From NCBI RefSeq assembly GCF_022398315.1, contig NZ_JAKEVF010000001.1:662644-726643 (forward strand): DNA of 64,000 bases. Reading direction: 5' to 3'. The position numbers were made by a program, and so were the translations under genes. The stretch is from Shewanella sp. Isolate11. Lineage in GTDB: Bacteria; Pseudomonadota; Gammaproteobacteria; Enterobacterales; Shewanellaceae. Below the pieces are notes generated by a model. That model made no database searches, was not told the DNA's origin, and saw nothing but the letters and a program-made list of their open reading frames with translations. Positions 48,884-58,340 of this stretch are shown piece after piece (the stretch's first letter is position 1; each line of letters starts with the position of its first letter).

Positions 48884-49558
48884 ATGGAACCGATTAAAAA
48901 CTGGCCGCGTTTATGTCGAACCTTGGGTTATGAGTTTGCCCAGTTAAACTTATTGGAACAGGCGTTGACGCACAGAAGTGCGGCGAGCAAGCACAATGAG
49001 CGCCTTGAGTTTTTAGGTGACTCCATTTTATCGATTGTGATATCAGATGCCTTATATCATCAGTTTCCTAAGGCGACAGAAGGGGATTTAAGCCGAATGC
49101 GTGCTACGCTCGTGTGCGGCAAGATGTTAGCTGAAATCGCTAAAGAATTTAAGTTAGGTGATTACCTTAAACTGGGTCCTGGTGAATTAAAAAGCGGTGG
49201 TTTTCGTCGTGAGTCTATTCTGGCTGATGCTGTCGAAGCCATTATTGGCGCGATTTATCTCGATGCAGACTTAGAAACTTGCCGCCCATTAGTGCTTAAC
49301 TGGTATCAGAGTCGTCTGGCGACTATTGAGCCAATTAACCAGAAAGACCCTAAAACCCTGTTGCAGGAACATCTGCAGGGATTTAAAAAGCCTTTGCCGA
49401 TTTACACTGTGGTGCATATCAGTGGTGAAGCCCATGCGCAGACCTTTACCGTAGAGTGTAAGGTTGAGCAACTCGATGATGCGGTAGTGGGCATAGCCAA
49501 TTCTCGCAGAAAGGCGGAACAGATAGCCGCGGCAAAAGTGTTGGAGCAAATTAAATAA
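48884..49558 (+). CDS. rnc: Ribonuclease III
   Basis: 224 residues. Cleaves double-stranded RNA in rRNA maturation and mRNA decay. The nuclease signature [21 protein letters not shown] contains the catalytic acidic residues; a second set is in [18 protein letters not shown]-terminal dsRNA-binding domain ([18 protein letters not shown]...) follows. It starts 1 bp after lepB and its stop overlaps the era start (TAATG). Confidence 0.98.
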   Translation: MEPIKNWPRLCRTLGYEFAQLNLLEQALTHRSAASKHNERLEFLGDSILSIVISDALYHQFPKATEGDLSRMRATLVCGKMLAEIAKEFKLGDYLKLGPGELKSGGFRRESILADAVEAIIGAIYLDADLETCRPLVLNWYQSRLATIEPINQKDPKTLLQEHLQGFKKPLPIYTVVHISGEAHAQTFTVECKVEQLDDAVVGIANSRRKAEQIAAAKVLEQIK

Positions 49559-50541
49559 TGAGTAAACCTGAAAAGCCACAAGATCCGAGTTTAGATGAAC
49601 TACTTGCTCGAATGAACAGTGGCGCAAGTGGCAGCCAATACGATGTGACCTACTGCGGTATGGTTGCCATTGTGGGGCGTCCCAATGTGGGTAAATCGAC
49701 CCTGCTTAACAAGCTGTTGGGGCAGAAGATCTCAATCACTTCTAAGAAACCACAGACGACACGCCACCGAATTATGGGGATCCATACCGAAGGTCCACGG
49801 CAAGTGGTGTTTATCGATACCCCAGGTTTACATATTGATGAAAAGCGTGCCATTAACCGTTTAATGAATCGCGCCGCCTCGAGTTCATTGGCAGAAGTTA
49901 GTCTAGTGGTATTTGTTGTCGATGGCCTCAATTGGACCGAAGATGATGAAATGGTGCTGAAAAAGCTCCAGAGTCGTGATGACGGCCGTAAGACTGTACT
50001 AGCGATCAATAAAGTAGACAATATCAAAGACAAAGAAGCGCTGTTTCCACACCTACAACAGTTAGCGGCTAAATTTGAGTTTGATGAAATTCTGCCTATT
50101 TCCGCGACTCAAGGCACCAATGTGCAGCGTATCATGGATATGGCGATTGAATCGGTACCCGAATCTCCGCATTATTTCCCTGAAGACTATGTGACCGACC
50201 GTTCACAAAAGTTTATGGCTTCTGAAATTGTGCGTGAAAAACTGATGCGCTTCTTAGGCGATGAATTGCCTTATGACGCCACGGTTGAGATAGAGCAGTT
50301 CAAGATGATGGAAAATGGCGTCTACCAGATCAACGCCTTAATCTTGGTCGAACGTGAAACACAAAAACGCATGGTGATTGGTAACAAGGGCGAGCGTATT
50401 CGTACTATTGCCACTCAAGCGCGGCTAGATATGGAAGTGTTATTTGATAACAAAGTCTTTCTCGAAGTCTGGGTGAAAGTGAAGTCTGGCTGGGCCGACG
50501 ATGAACGAGCATTGAGGTCGTTGGGCTATGGCGAAGATTAA
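49558..50541 (+). CDS. era: GTPase Era
   Basis: 327 residues. Binds the 3' end of 16S rRNA during 30S maturation. G motifs: [18 protein letters not shown] (G1), [10 protein letters not shown] (G3) and [13 protein letters not shown] (G4). The C-terminal KH domain contains [41 protein letters not shown]. It has about 20 extra N-terminal residues compared with E. coli Era. It overlaps rnc by 1 bp. Confidence 0.98.
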   Translation: MSKPEKPQDPSLDELLARMNSGASGSQYDVTYCGMVAIVGRPNVGKSTLLNKLLGQKISITSKKPQTTRHRIMGIHTEGPRQVVFIDTPGLHIDEKRAINRLMNRAASSSLAEVSLVVFVVDGLNWTEDDEMVLKKLQSRDDGRKTVLAINKVDNIKDKEALFPHLQQLAAKFEFDEILPISATQGTNVQRIMDMAIESVPESPHYFPEDYVTDRSQKFMASEIVREKLMRFLGDELPYDATVEIEQFKMMENGVYQINALILVERETQKRMVIGNKGERIRTIATQARLDMEVLFDNKVFLEVWVKVKSGWADDERALRSLGYGED

Positions 50542-50583
50542 CCTGTTGCAGATTAACCGCTGATAGTTATACCTAAGTTTAGT

Positions 50584-50630
50584 AAAAGGCCGAGATAATT
50601 TATCTTAAATAGATTATCTTGGCCTTTATT
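50584..50630 (+). terminator. intrinsic terminator of era
   Basis: AAAGGCCGAGATAAT and ATTATCTTGGCCTTT pair (one G-U) around a 13-nt loop, then ATTGTATT. It lies between era and recO, so recO probably also has its own promoter or depends on readthrough. Confidence 0.8.
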
Positions 50631-50655
50631 GTATTCATCAATTGAGTAGGAACAG

Positions 50656-51351
50656 ATGCAGCGCGGCTATGTGCTTCATACTCGGCCATACCGAGAGTCT
50701 AGCGTACTGGTTAACCTTTTAGTCGACGGCCAAGGCAGAGTCGACTGTGTTGCGCGCTTAGGTAGCGGTAAGTCATCGATTAAGAGCATCTTGCAGCCAT
50801 TTCAGCCGCTGTTATTTCAATTGTCGGGACGAAGTAACCTTAAGAGCTTGTATCAGGTCGAAGCGGCCAGTCCAGCAGTGCCCTTGAGTGGTGAAGTCAG
50901 CTTTGCTGGCTTTTATCTTAACGAGCTACTGGTGCGTTGTTTGAGCGTCGAACATGGCGCAGAGCAGTTCTTCTTTAGCTACCACAAAACTTTGATGGCA
51001 ATGGCGGCTGAGTTTAATCAGGCGCAGTTACGCTATTTTGAGGTGGAACTGCTAAAAGAGCTTGGAGTGATGCCATCGCTGCAAATCGATACCTCACAAT
51101 CGGCTATAGAGGCCGATTATTATTATCGCCTGCTATCGGAAGAGGGCTTCACGCCCGCCTTAGGACCTAAACTTAATCATTATTCAGGACAGATGCTGTT
51201 GGCGCTCGATAGTGGCCAATTACATAGCGATGACTTTATGCAGGCTAAATTATTGATGCGGCAATTATTGTCGGCGGTTTTAGGTGATAAACCGCTGAAG
51301 TCGCGTGCGTTATTTGGTAAAGGGGCGATAAAGTCGCCAATCGTAAAATAA
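50656..51351 (+). CDS. recO: DNA repair protein RecO
   Basis: 231 residues. RecO loads RecA on SSB-coated DNA in the RecFOR path and anneals strands. An N-terminal OB fold (GYVLHTRPYRESSVLVNLLVDGQGRVDCVARLGSGK) is followed by a helical domain (AGFYLNELLVRCLSVEHGAEQFFFSYHKTL). Some orthologues have a zinc-binding cysteine cluster, not seen here. The ATG follows AGGA. Length is typical of gammaproteobacterial RecO. Confidence 0.95.
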   Translation: MQRGYVLHTRPYRESSVLVNLLVDGQGRVDCVARLGSGKSSIKSILQPFQPLLFQLSGRSNLKSLYQVEAASPAVPLSGEVSFAGFYLNELLVRCLSVEHGAEQFFFSYHKTLMAMAAEFNQAQLRYFEVELLKELGVMPSLQIDTSQSAIEADYYYRLLSEEGFTPALGPKLNHYSGQMLLALDSGQLHSDDFMQAKLLMRQLLSAVLGDKPLKSRALFGKGAIKSPIVK

Positions 51352-51468
51352 GCTGATTTTACGTCGTTTTCAGCCGCTGCTTTTGTTGTCGCTTTCCCTC
51401 TGGCTTTAGTACAATAGCGGTAATTAAATCCACAATCACTTTACATCATAATAGGTTAAGGACACAGC

Positions 51469-52206
51469 ATGAGCCGTATTCATTTGGGCGTTAATATCGA
51501 TCACATAGCCACCTTACGTCAGGCTCGTGGCACCAATTATCCCGATCCGGTTCATGCCGCTGCTGTTGCTGAACATGCTGGTGCAGAAGGTATTACGGTT
51601 CATTTGCGTGAAGACCGCCGCCATATTTGTGACCGTGATATTTATCTGCTGGCCAAGACCATCAAGACGCGAATGAACTTTGAAATGGCAGTGACAGATG
51701 AAATGCTCGATATCGCCTGTGAAGTCAAACCCACCTACGTTTGTTTGGTGCCTGAGAAGCGAGAAGAACTGACAACTGAGGGCGGCCTTGATGTTGCGGG
51801 CCAGCAAGATAAGATCCGTGCAGCAGTGGCAAGACTAAGCGAACAGGGCATTAAAGTCTCATTGTTTATCGATGCCGATAAGGCGCAAATTGACGCCACT
51901 CTTGCCGTAGGTGCTCCTGTGATTGAGCTTCATACTGGCTGTTATGCCGATGCTGAAACTGACGAAGAGCAAGCTAAAGAGCTTGCTCGTATAAGCGAAA
52001 TGGCAACCTATGCTTATAGCAAAGGCTTAGTGGTGAATGCCGGTCATGGCTTGCATTATCATAATGTCAAAGCTATTGCGGCGATTCCTGAGTTGTATGA
52101 ACTTAATATCGGCCACGCGATTATTGCCCGTGCCGCTATCGATGGTTTGGACACTGCAGTGCGCGATATGAAGCAGTTAATGGTCGAAGGCCGTAACGGC
52201 GAATAG
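51469..52206 (+). CDS. pdxJ: Pyridoxine 5'-phosphate synthase
   Basis: 245 residues, TIM barrel. Condenses 3-amino-2-oxopropyl phosphate with deoxyxylulose 5-phosphate to pyridoxine 5'-phosphate. The family start [27 protein letters not shown], the active-site [18 protein letters not shown], and [16 protein letters not shown] near the end are present. It starts 117 bp after recO and lies upstream of acpS. Confidence 0.97.
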   Translation: MSRIHLGVNIDHIATLRQARGTNYPDPVHAAAVAEHAGAEGITVHLREDRRHICDRDIYLLAKTIKTRMNFEMAVTDEMLDIACEVKPTYVCLVPEKREELTTEGGLDVAGQQDKIRAAVARLSEQGIKVSLFIDADKAQIDATLAVGAPVIELHTGCYADAETDEEQAKELARISEMATYAYSKGLVVNAGHGLHYHNVKAIAAIPELYELNIGHAIIARAAIDGLDTAVRDMKQLMVEGRNGE

Positions 52207-52316
52207 CAATATCAAAGGCGAGTTTTAACTCGCTTTATTGGTTTATCTTAAGAGTGTGGCAGTTAACTATTGGTTTAGTTGCCGCCTCTTAGTGTAAGGG
52301 GTTTTAAGGAGCTTTC

Positions 52317-52715
52317 ATGATCGTCGGCATAGGTACAGACATCGTCGAGATTGCGCGCATTGAAGATAGGGTTCCTCAGGCCGGTGAGGTTGGGGCGTTA
52401 GCAAGTTGTCGTTTGGCTAAACGAGTGTTGACAGAATCAGAATTGACCATCTTTATCCATTCCGCGCAGCCCGGACGTTATCTTGCCAAACGTTTTGCCG
52501 CTAAAGAAGCGGCGGCAAAAGCCCTTGGGACAGGGATTGGCCGTGGTGTCTCTTTTCAACATATCACCATTAGTAATGACACTAATGGTGCTCCTTTAAT
52601 TGACTTTTCTGCTGGCGCTGCCGAGCGCTTACATGTTTTGGGTGGTGTTAGAGGCCACCTCTCTATTGCCGATGAAAAGCACTATGCGACCGCGACGGTC
52701 ATTTTAGAGTCTTAA
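52317..52715 (+). CDS. acpS: Holo-[acyl-carrier-protein] synthase
   Basis: 132 residues. Transfers the phosphopantetheine group from CoA to acyl carrier protein. Active-site motifs VGIGTDIVEIARIE at the N-terminus and YLAKRFAAKEAAAKALGTGIGRGVSFQ near residue 55 hold the metal-binding Asp and Glu. The length is a little above the E. coli protein. It follows pdxJ by 110 bp, and the ATG has AAGGAG upstream. Confidence 0.96.
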   Translation: MIVGIGTDIVEIARIEDRVPQAGEVGALASCRLAKRVLTESELTIFIHSAQPGRYLAKRFAAKEAAAKALGTGIGRGVSFQHITISNDTNGAPLIDFSAGAAERLHVLGGVRGHLSIADEKHYATATVILES

Positions 52716-52866
52716 GCTTATCCAACTACTGGACTTCCCTGGACAGTAGTTAAACAATCGTTTAAGTTGAACTTTCACTGAAAAATTCTACACTTAGCAG
52801 TTCAATGCTTGTTGTTTGATGTCTTGTTAAATGTATTTTGAACTTATTCGATAATGGAGCATATTG

Positions 52867-53394
52867 ATGAAATCGGCTGTAGAACAGTTATCTACTTATA
52901 AGAGTGTTCATCTTAATCCCACCAATATAAAGAGTCACTTTGTGGGGGTGCCACTGATCATTTGGTCTGTGTATTTAATTTTAAACCTTATTCCTGCCAG
53001 CCTCGAAATAGAAGATGCTTTCTTTAATGCTGCCGGGGTGTTTACCTTAGTGGTGTTGGCCTACTATTTTATATTGCATACCAAAATTGCATTGGGGTTA
53101 ACCCTGTTTATATTACCTGTGCTGTATACCTCCTATTTAGCATCGAAGTTAGCACATGCTTGGTGGCTAGCATTGGCAGTGTTTTTGATAGGTTGGATCA
53201 TTCAGCTGATTGGCCATAAATATGAAAAAGCGAAGCCAGCATTTATGGACGATATTAATCAGTTAGTTATTGGTCCGTTTTTCTTAATGGCTGAATTGTA
53301 TTTCATGTTGGGGTTAGAGCCGGAGTTACATAAACAGATCACTCCGTTAGCAATAGCTAAACGCAGAGCCATGAATAAGAGTTCACAGGAGTAG
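52867..53394 (+). CDS. Mpo1-like (DUF962) membrane protein
   Basis: 175 residues from the ATG at 52867 (GGAG 8 bp upstream). Four predicted membrane segments (LIIWSVYLILNLIPAS, FTLVVLAYYFILH, LGLTLFILPVLYTSYLA, LALAVFLIGWIIQLIGH). Conserved histidine motifs are HLNPTNIKSHFVGVP near residue 17 and IGHKYEKAKPA near residue 113, which match the Mpo1/YGL010w family. The yeast member is an iron-dependent dioxygenase of 2-hydroxy fatty acids; the bacterial role is unknown. It is probably monocistronic. Confidence 0.78.
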   Translation: MKSAVEQLSTYKSVHLNPTNIKSHFVGVPLIIWSVYLILNLIPASLEIEDAFFNAAGVFTLVVLAYYFILHTKIALGLTLFILPVLYTSYLASKLAHAWWLALAVFLIGWIIQLIGHKYEKAKPAFMDDINQLVIGPFFLMAELYFMLGLEPELHKQITPLAIAKRRAMNKSSQE

Positions 53395-53411
53395 CAGGAA
53401 GCTGCAGAATT

Positions 53412-53442
53412 AAAAAAAAAGGCGCTTACAGCGCCTTTTTAC
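53412..53442. terminator. bidirectional terminator after the Mpo1-like gene
   Basis: AAAAAGGCGC and GCGCCTTTTT (10 bp, TTACA loop) with an A-run before and a T-run after it. It should terminate both the plus-strand gene and the convergent CorC-type gene. Confidence 0.9.
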
Positions 53443-53471
53443 TTTTACTATTCGAGAGCGGTGTAATAATT

Positions 53472-54746
53472 TTAGCCTTTAGGACGTTGATAATGCTGTG
53501 GCATCACGCGTACGCTTTTAACCATGTTTTCACTTACTTCAACCACTTCTAGTGGATAACCGGCAATACGCATCGAGGTGTTAGGTTCAGGGATCTCTTC
53601 GAGATATTCGAGGATTAAACCGTTAAGGGTTTTAGGTCCGTCGATAGGGAATTCCCAGTCCATCTCTTTGTTGAGTTCGCGGATGTTTATAGTGGCGTCA
53701 ATCAGGTAACTGCCATCTTGTTGCTTATTAATATCTTCACTCGGAGTCGTGATCATCGAAGTGGTAAAGTCACCGACAATCTCCTCGAGAATATCTTCTA
53801 ACGTCACCAAACCTTGAATATCGCCATATTCATCGACCACAAGACCTATGCGTTCTTTATTACGCTGGAAGTTGGCCAACTGTACGTTAAGTGGCGTGCC
53901 TTCTGGGATAAAGTAGAGCTCTTTTACTGCCCGTAATAGTGAAGACTTGCTGAACTGTTCTTTTGATTGCAGACGTAAGGCATCACGTAAGTGAACGAAA
54001 CCCACGGCATCATCTATGGTATCGCGATAAAGTAAGACTCGTGTATGAGGGCTTTGGATTACCTGTTTATTGATGCTTTTAAAATCGTCATTAATATTGA
54101 TGGCATACAGTTCTGAACGTGGGATCATGATGTCTTCAACGGTGACTTTTTCTAGATCCATAATCGATAGTAACATCTCTTGATGTCGTCTTGGGATCAA
54201 GGCGCCAGCTTCATGTACCACGGTGCGAAGTTCTTCTTGGCTTAAAGCATCATCCTCTTTAACTGAGCGGATCCCCATGATGTGCAGGAAAGTCGAGGTA
54301 ATGAGGTTGACGATTTTTACCAGCGGCGATAATACCGTTAATAAGAATTTCAGCAGCAGGCTTGAAGGAAATGCGATGCGTTCAGGATGCATGGCCGCCA
54401 CCGTTTTTGGAGTGACCTCAGCAAATACCAAGACGACTAATGTCAGCACACCCGTAGCAATAGCTACTCCCACATCGCCAAAAAGGCGGATACCGATAAT
54501 GGTTGCGATAGCCGATGCCAGAATGTTCACTAAGTTATTGCCGATTAGAATAAGTCCAATCAGACGGTCAGGCCTATCCAGTAATTTAATGGCTCTTTTA
54601 GCCCCTTTATGACCGTTATTAGCAAGGTGGCGTAAACGATAGCGGTTGAGCGACATCATAGCGGTCTCTGAACCAGAGAAATACGCAGAGATAATAATGA
54701 GTACGAAAAGGATTATTAGAAGTACGCTGGTGGATATTGCGTCCAA
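53472..54746 (-). CDS. CNNM/CorC-type transporter with CBS pair (YfjD-like)
   Basis: 424 residues. Four N-terminal membrane segments in a DUF21/CNNM domain (SVLLIILFVLIIISAYFSGSETAMMSLNRYRLRHLANNGHKGAKRA, about 1-185) precede two CBS domains (about 200-325, VEDIMIPRSELYAININ and RIGLVVDEYGDIQGLVTLEDILEEIVGDF) and a C-terminal CorC-HlyC domain. CNNM/CorC proteins are linked to Mg2+ export or cobalt resistance. E. coli YfjD and YpjD also adjoin ffh, so this is a conserved block. The substrate is not determined here. Confidence 0.9.
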   Translation of the reverse strand: MDAISTSVLLIILFVLIIISAYFSGSETAMMSLNRYRLRHLANNGHKGAKRAIKLLDRPDRLIGLILIGNNLVNILASAIATIIGIRLFGDVGVAIATGVLTLVVLVFAEVTPKTVAAMHPERIAFPSSLLLKFLLTVLSPLVKIVNLITSTFLHIMGIRSVKEDDALSQEELRTVVHEAGALIPRRHQEMLLSIMDLEKVTVEDIMIPRSELYAININDDFKSINKQVIQSPHTRVLLYRDTIDDAVGFVHLRDALRLQSKEQFSKSSLLRAVKELYFIPEGTPLNVQLANFQRNKERIGLVVDEYGDIQGLVTLEDILEEIVGDFTTSMITTPSEDINKQQDGSYLIDATINIRELNKEMDWEFPIDGPKTLNGLILEYLEEIPEPNTSMRIAGYPLEVVEVSENMVKSVRVMPQHYQRPKG

Positions 54747-54874
54747 TCAGTTGCCCCGCTTTGGCGATGAAAATTGCTGTAAGGAGTAGTAAATACAGCG
54801 ATTTGAGTTAAGAGTCAAGCCGCCCGCAGCGTTACAGCTTTTAGGCGGCAATAAAGAATAGGGATAAATGCAGC

Positions 54875-55663
54875 TTAAGTTAAGATCAATTCTTTGACAA
54901 TTCTGGCGCCGAAATAGGCAAGTGAAAGCAAAATGGCTCCCGCCAGTGTATATGCCACTGCAGTGCGAATTTTACAGCCGACCCAGTATTGTTGCGCCAG
55001 CATGGCAATATAAGTGAACCAAGCCATGATTGAAAGGATTGCCTTATGGCCCTGGCCATCGGCGAACATATCATCGAGGAAGATAAAGCCGGTTGCCAAA
55101 GACAGACTCAGCAAGACCACACCAATAATTACGAGATGGTATAACTGTTTCTCTACTGTCATTAATGGTGGGATCACCGGACTCAACATCAGCTGCTTTT
55201 TCTTCAATTTATTTTGAATTATCGACAGCTGAATGGCGTATAACGCTGCAATCATCAAAGCACTGTAGGCCATCAGTGATAACACTACGTGGGCAAGCAC
55301 TTCAGGATGCAGTTCAAAGTGGATGATAAATTTAGGTGGCAATAACCATAATAGTGCAACGGAAATCACCGAGCAGGCGTATACCACTGGCACAACCACA
55401 ATCACTTTTAGGCGGAACATTAAAATGGTGAAAGTGAAAGCGATGATCCAGTTCACCATGGAGATTACATTGGTTAAGCTGAAGTTTTGGCCATTGCCGG
55501 TAAAGATGGCTTGATAAAGAGCGGCAGCATGCAATATTACCGCGATGGCTGCAAACCCTGCTACGGCTTTGCGATTAGGACCATCGGCGTGAAACAAACG
55601 TGTCACCACTAAGATCAGGGCGATACTGTAAAAAAATATGGCTGAAGCCGAAAAAATAACCAT
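54875..55663 (-). CDS. ypjD: YpjD/CcsA-type cytochrome c assembly-like membrane protein
   Basis: 262 residues with eight predicted membrane segments. It belongs to the CcsA/CcmF-like heme-handling superfamily through the tryptophan-rich stretch DGQGHKAILSIMAWFTYIAMLAQQYWVGCK, where conserved W and H residues stand near residue 215. YpjD is conserved beside ffh. Its proposed role is in heme or cytochrome biogenesis, unproven. The ATG at 55663 has only a weak site. It is divergent from ffh across a 281-bp AT-rich gap with no other feature recognised. Confidence 0.85.
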   Translation of the reverse strand: MVIFSASAIFFYSIALILVVTRLFHADGPNRKAVAGFAAIAVILHAAALYQAIFTGNGQNFSLTNVISMVNWIIAFTFTILMFRLKVIVVVPVVYACSVISVALLWLLPPKFIIHFELHPEVLAHVVLSLMAYSALMIAALYAIQLSIIQNKLKKKQLMLSPVIPPLMTVEKQLYHLVIIGVVLLSLSLATGFIFLDDMFADGQGHKAILSIMAWFTYIAMLAQQYWVGCKIRTAVAYTLAGAILLSLAYFGARIVKELILT

Positions 55664-55944
55664 CGATAATTAACCTATCGTTATGTTCGCTTTGTTATCA
55701 GTAAAAGTAAGCCGTTAGAAGGCAAAATTTACATTACTTATTACCACTAGAATAACACGACAGCGATATAAATTGGCAGAGGCTTTACACACAAAAATTA
55801 ACCGTTTCTGAGCGTTAGTCCTAACTTTTGAAAATTAATATCGGTTCTCGACTAGGATTACTTTATACACGCGGTAGCATAATCTCTATGCATGGTTATA
55901 ATACTGCCCAATCATCACCACTCTAAACGGTATAGAACGCAATA

Positions 55945-57318
55945 ATGTTTGAGAACCTAACCGATAGATTATCACGTACCCTGAAGAACATCAGTGGTCG
56001 TGGTCGCTTAACTGAAGACAATATCAAAGAAACACTTCGCGAAGTGCGTATGGCGTTGCTAGAAGCGGATGTCGCTTTACCAGTTGTCCGTGCCTTTGTT
56101 AATAGCGTAAAAGAGCGTGCGGTAGGCCAAGAAGTTTCTAAAAGCTTAAGTCCAGGCCAAGCCTTTATTAAAATAGTACAGAGTGAGTTGGAAAACGCCA
56201 TGGGCGAAGCCAACGAAGCACTGAATCTATCGGCGCAGCCACCTGCCGTTATCATGATGGCGGGTCTTCAGGGTGCAGGTAAAACTACCAGTGTTGCTAA
56301 ACTGTCGAAATTTTTGCGTGAGCGTGAAAAGAAATCTGTCTTAGTGGTGAGTGCGGACGTTTATCGTCCTGCGGCAATCAAACAGCTTGAAACGTTAGCG
56401 GCAGAAGTGGAAGTCGAGTTCTTCCCATCAGATGTAAGTCAAAAGCCGATTGATATCGTTAATGCCGCGATGGCACACGCTAAGCTGAAATTTATCGATG
56501 TGGTGATTGTCGATACTGCAGGTCGCCTGCATGTCGATGAAGGCATGATGGACGAGATCAAAGATCTTCATGCCGCCGTTAAGCCAATTGAAACCCTATT
56601 TGTGGTCGATGCCATGACAGGTCAAGATGCCGCCAATACGGCAAAGGCCTTTAACGAAGCCTTGCCTTTGAGTGGTGTGGTGTTGACTAAAGTCGATGGT
56701 GATGCTCGTGGTGGTGCAGCGTTATCGATTCGTCATATCACAGGTAAACCGATTAAGTTCCTCGGTGTGGGTGAGAAAACCGATGCCCTTGAGCCTTTCC
56801 ACCCTGATCGTGTTGCTTCTCGTATTCTCGGTATGGGCGATATGCTGTCGCTTATCGAAGAGGTCGAGCGTGGCGTCGATAAAGAAAAGGCGATGCAGCT
56901 GGCTTCTAAAGTGAAGAAGGGCGGTAGTTTCGATCTCGAAGATTTCCGCGAACAGCTACAGCAAATGAAAAACATGGGCGGCATGATGAACATGCTTGAA
57001 AAGCTGCCAGGTGTTGGACAATTACCTCCTGAAGCATTAGCACAAGTGCAAGATGGCAAGATGACCGGACAGATGGAAGCGATCATTAACTCGATGACAC
57101 CTGGTGAGCGTAAGCGCCCTGAAATCATCAAGGGTTCACGCAAGCGTCGTATTGCTTTGGGTTCAGGTACCCAAATTCAAGATGTGAACCGTCTGTTGAA
57201 GCAGTTTACTCAGATGCAGAAAATGATGAAGAAAATGTCCGGTAAAGGTGGCATGAAAAAAATGATGCGTGGCATGAGTGGTATGTTGCCACCAGGGATG
57301 AAAATGCCGGGTCGTTAA
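55945..57318 (+). CDS. ffh: Signal recognition particle protein Ffh
   Basis: 457 residues. Binds signal sequences of nascent membrane proteins together with 4.5S RNA and docks at FtsY. The N domain is followed by the GTPase (GLQGAGKTTSVAKLSKFLRE; VIVDTAGRLHVDEGMMDE; LTKVDGDARGGAALS) and the methionine-rich M domain, which holds QQMKNMGGMMNMLEKLPG and ends MRGMSGMLPPGMKMPGR. A terminator and then the rpsP promoter follow. Confidence 0.98.
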   Translation: MFENLTDRLSRTLKNISGRGRLTEDNIKETLREVRMALLEADVALPVVRAFVNSVKERAVGQEVSKSLSPGQAFIKIVQSELENAMGEANEALNLSAQPPAVIMMAGLQGAGKTTSVAKLSKFLREREKKSVLVVSADVYRPAAIKQLETLAAEVEVEFFPSDVSQKPIDIVNAAMAHAKLKFIDVVIVDTAGRLHVDEGMMDEIKDLHAAVKPIETLFVVDAMTGQDAANTAKAFNEALPLSGVVLTKVDGDARGGAALSIRHITGKPIKFLGVGEKTDALEPFHPDRVASRILGMGDMLSLIEEVERGVDKEKAMQLASKVKKGGSFDLEDFREQLQQMKNMGGMMNMLEKLPGVGQLPPEALAQVQDGKMTGQMEAIINSMTPGERKRPEIIKGSRKRRIALGSGTQIQDVNRLLKQFTQMQKMMKKMSGKGGMKKMMRGMSGMLPPGMKMPGR

Positions 57319-57344
57319 TCGTCTCATTTTTTAGAGAATTAGCT

Positions 57345-57386
57345 AAGCTCATAAAGGGTTTGTCACGCTTTATGAGCTTTCTTTTA
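57345..57386 (+). terminator. intrinsic terminator of ffh
   Basis: AAGCTCATAAAG and CTTTATGAGCTT (12 bp) enclose an 11-nt loop and end in TCTTTT. Confidence 0.9.
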
Positions 57387-57399
57387 AGCGTTAAAAAAG

Positions 57400-57427
57400 T
57401 TGCATTTGTCGCCGATTCAGGTAGAAT
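57400..57427 (+). promoter_or_regulatory. sigma-70 promoter of rpsP-rimM-trmD-rplS
   Basis: TTGCAT (57400-57405), 16 bp, then TAGAAT (57422-57427) gives a good -35/-10 pair. The predicted start near 57434 leaves a leader of roughly 90 bases before the rpsP ATG. Confidence 0.65.
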
Positions 57428-57442
57428 CGTGCGGCTTTCTAT

Positions 57443-57483
57443 CTGGGACTCTTCGCGAACACGGGGTTCCAGTTTTTATTTTT
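57443..57483 (+). promoter_or_regulatory. attenuator-like hairpin in the rpsP operon leader
   Basis: CTGGGACTC (57443-57451) pairs with GGGTTCCAG (57464-57472) over nine positions, two of them G-U, and is followed at once by TTTTTATTTTT. It lies within the predicted rpsP leader. A second hairpin, TTTGCCC with GGGCAAA, comes right after. The first could end transcription before rpsP unless an antiterminator forms; the second could be part of such a switch. Confidence 0.55.
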
Positions 57484-57522
57484 GCCCTATAAACGGGCAA
57501 ATCATTAGAGGATAAAAGACGC

Positions 57523-57774
57523 ATGGTTACCATTCGTTTAGCTCGAGGCGGCGCAAAAAAGCGTCCATTTTATAACATCGTTGTAGCTGATAGCCGCAAC
57601 GCACGTGACGGTCGTTTCATCGAACGTGTTGGTTTCTTCAACCCACTAGCTCGTGGTCAAGAAGAAGCACTACGTTTAGACCTAGATCGTGTTGAGCACT
57701 GGGTTTCTAACGGTGCTGCTACTACTGAACGTGTAGCAAAACTGATCAAAGACGCTCGTAAAGCTGCTGCTTAA
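57523..57774 (+). CDS. rpsP: 30S ribosomal protein S16
   Basis: 83 residues. Starts [41 protein letters not shown], the S16 signature, and ends with the typical basic tail. It helps assemble the 5' domain of 16S rRNA. First gene of the rpsP-rimM-trmD-rplS operon, with an AGAGGA ribosome site and a structured leader. Confidence 0.99.
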   Translation: MVTIRLARGGAKKRPFYNIVVADSRNARDGRFIERVGFFNPLARGQEEALRLDLDRVEHWVSNGAATTERVAKLIKDARKAAA

Positions 57775-57794
57775 TAGCGTTAAGGTATAGATTG

Positions 57795-58325
57795 ATGAGT
57801 AGTCACCAAGACCCAGTCGTGCTAGGCAAATTAGGCTCAAGTCACGGCATTAAAGGTTGGTTGAAGATCACTAGCTATACCGATTCTGTCGAAGATATTT
57901 TTGACTATTCACCTTGGTTGATTAAAGAGCAAGGCGAATGGCGCGAAGTAAAGGTTGAACAGTGGCGTTTTCAGGGTAAAGCATTAATTGCGGCTCTGGA
58001 AAATGTAACGACTCGAGACCAAGCGCAAATGCTCACTAATTGTGAGATTGCGATTCCTGCTGAAGCGATGAAAGATCTGCCTGAAGACGAGTTCTACTGG
58101 CGTGATTTAATTGGTTGTGAAGTGGTGAATACTAAAGGTTATAACATGGGCAAGGTTGATCAGATCGTGGAAACAGGATCGAACGACGTGCTCTTAGTTA
58201 AAGCTAACGCGAAAGATGGCTTTGGCAAAACGGAACGTATGATTCCTTTTGTTACCGAGCAGTTCATCCTTGAGGTGAACCTATCGGATAAACAGATTTT
58301 AGTGGATTGGGATCCGGACTTCTAA
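57795..58325 (+). CDS. rimM: Ribosome maturation factor RimM
   Basis: 176 residues from the ATG at 57795; a TTG just upstream at 57792 is not needed. RimM binds S19 and helps 16S 3'-domain assembly. The N-terminal RimM domain opens [22 protein letters not shown], and the PRC-barrel domain contains [20 protein letters not shown] and [16 protein letters not shown]. It follows rpsP by 20 bp. Confidence 0.97.
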   Translation: MSSHQDPVVLGKLGSSHGIKGWLKITSYTDSVEDIFDYSPWLIKEQGEWREVKVEQWRFQGKALIAALENVTTRDQAQMLTNCEIAIPAEAMKDLPEDEFYWRDLIGCEVVNTKGYNMGKVDQIVETGSNDVLLVKANAKDGFGKTERMIPFVTEQFILEVNLSDKQILVDWDPDF

Positions 58326-58340
58326 GTCGAGGGGCAACAG

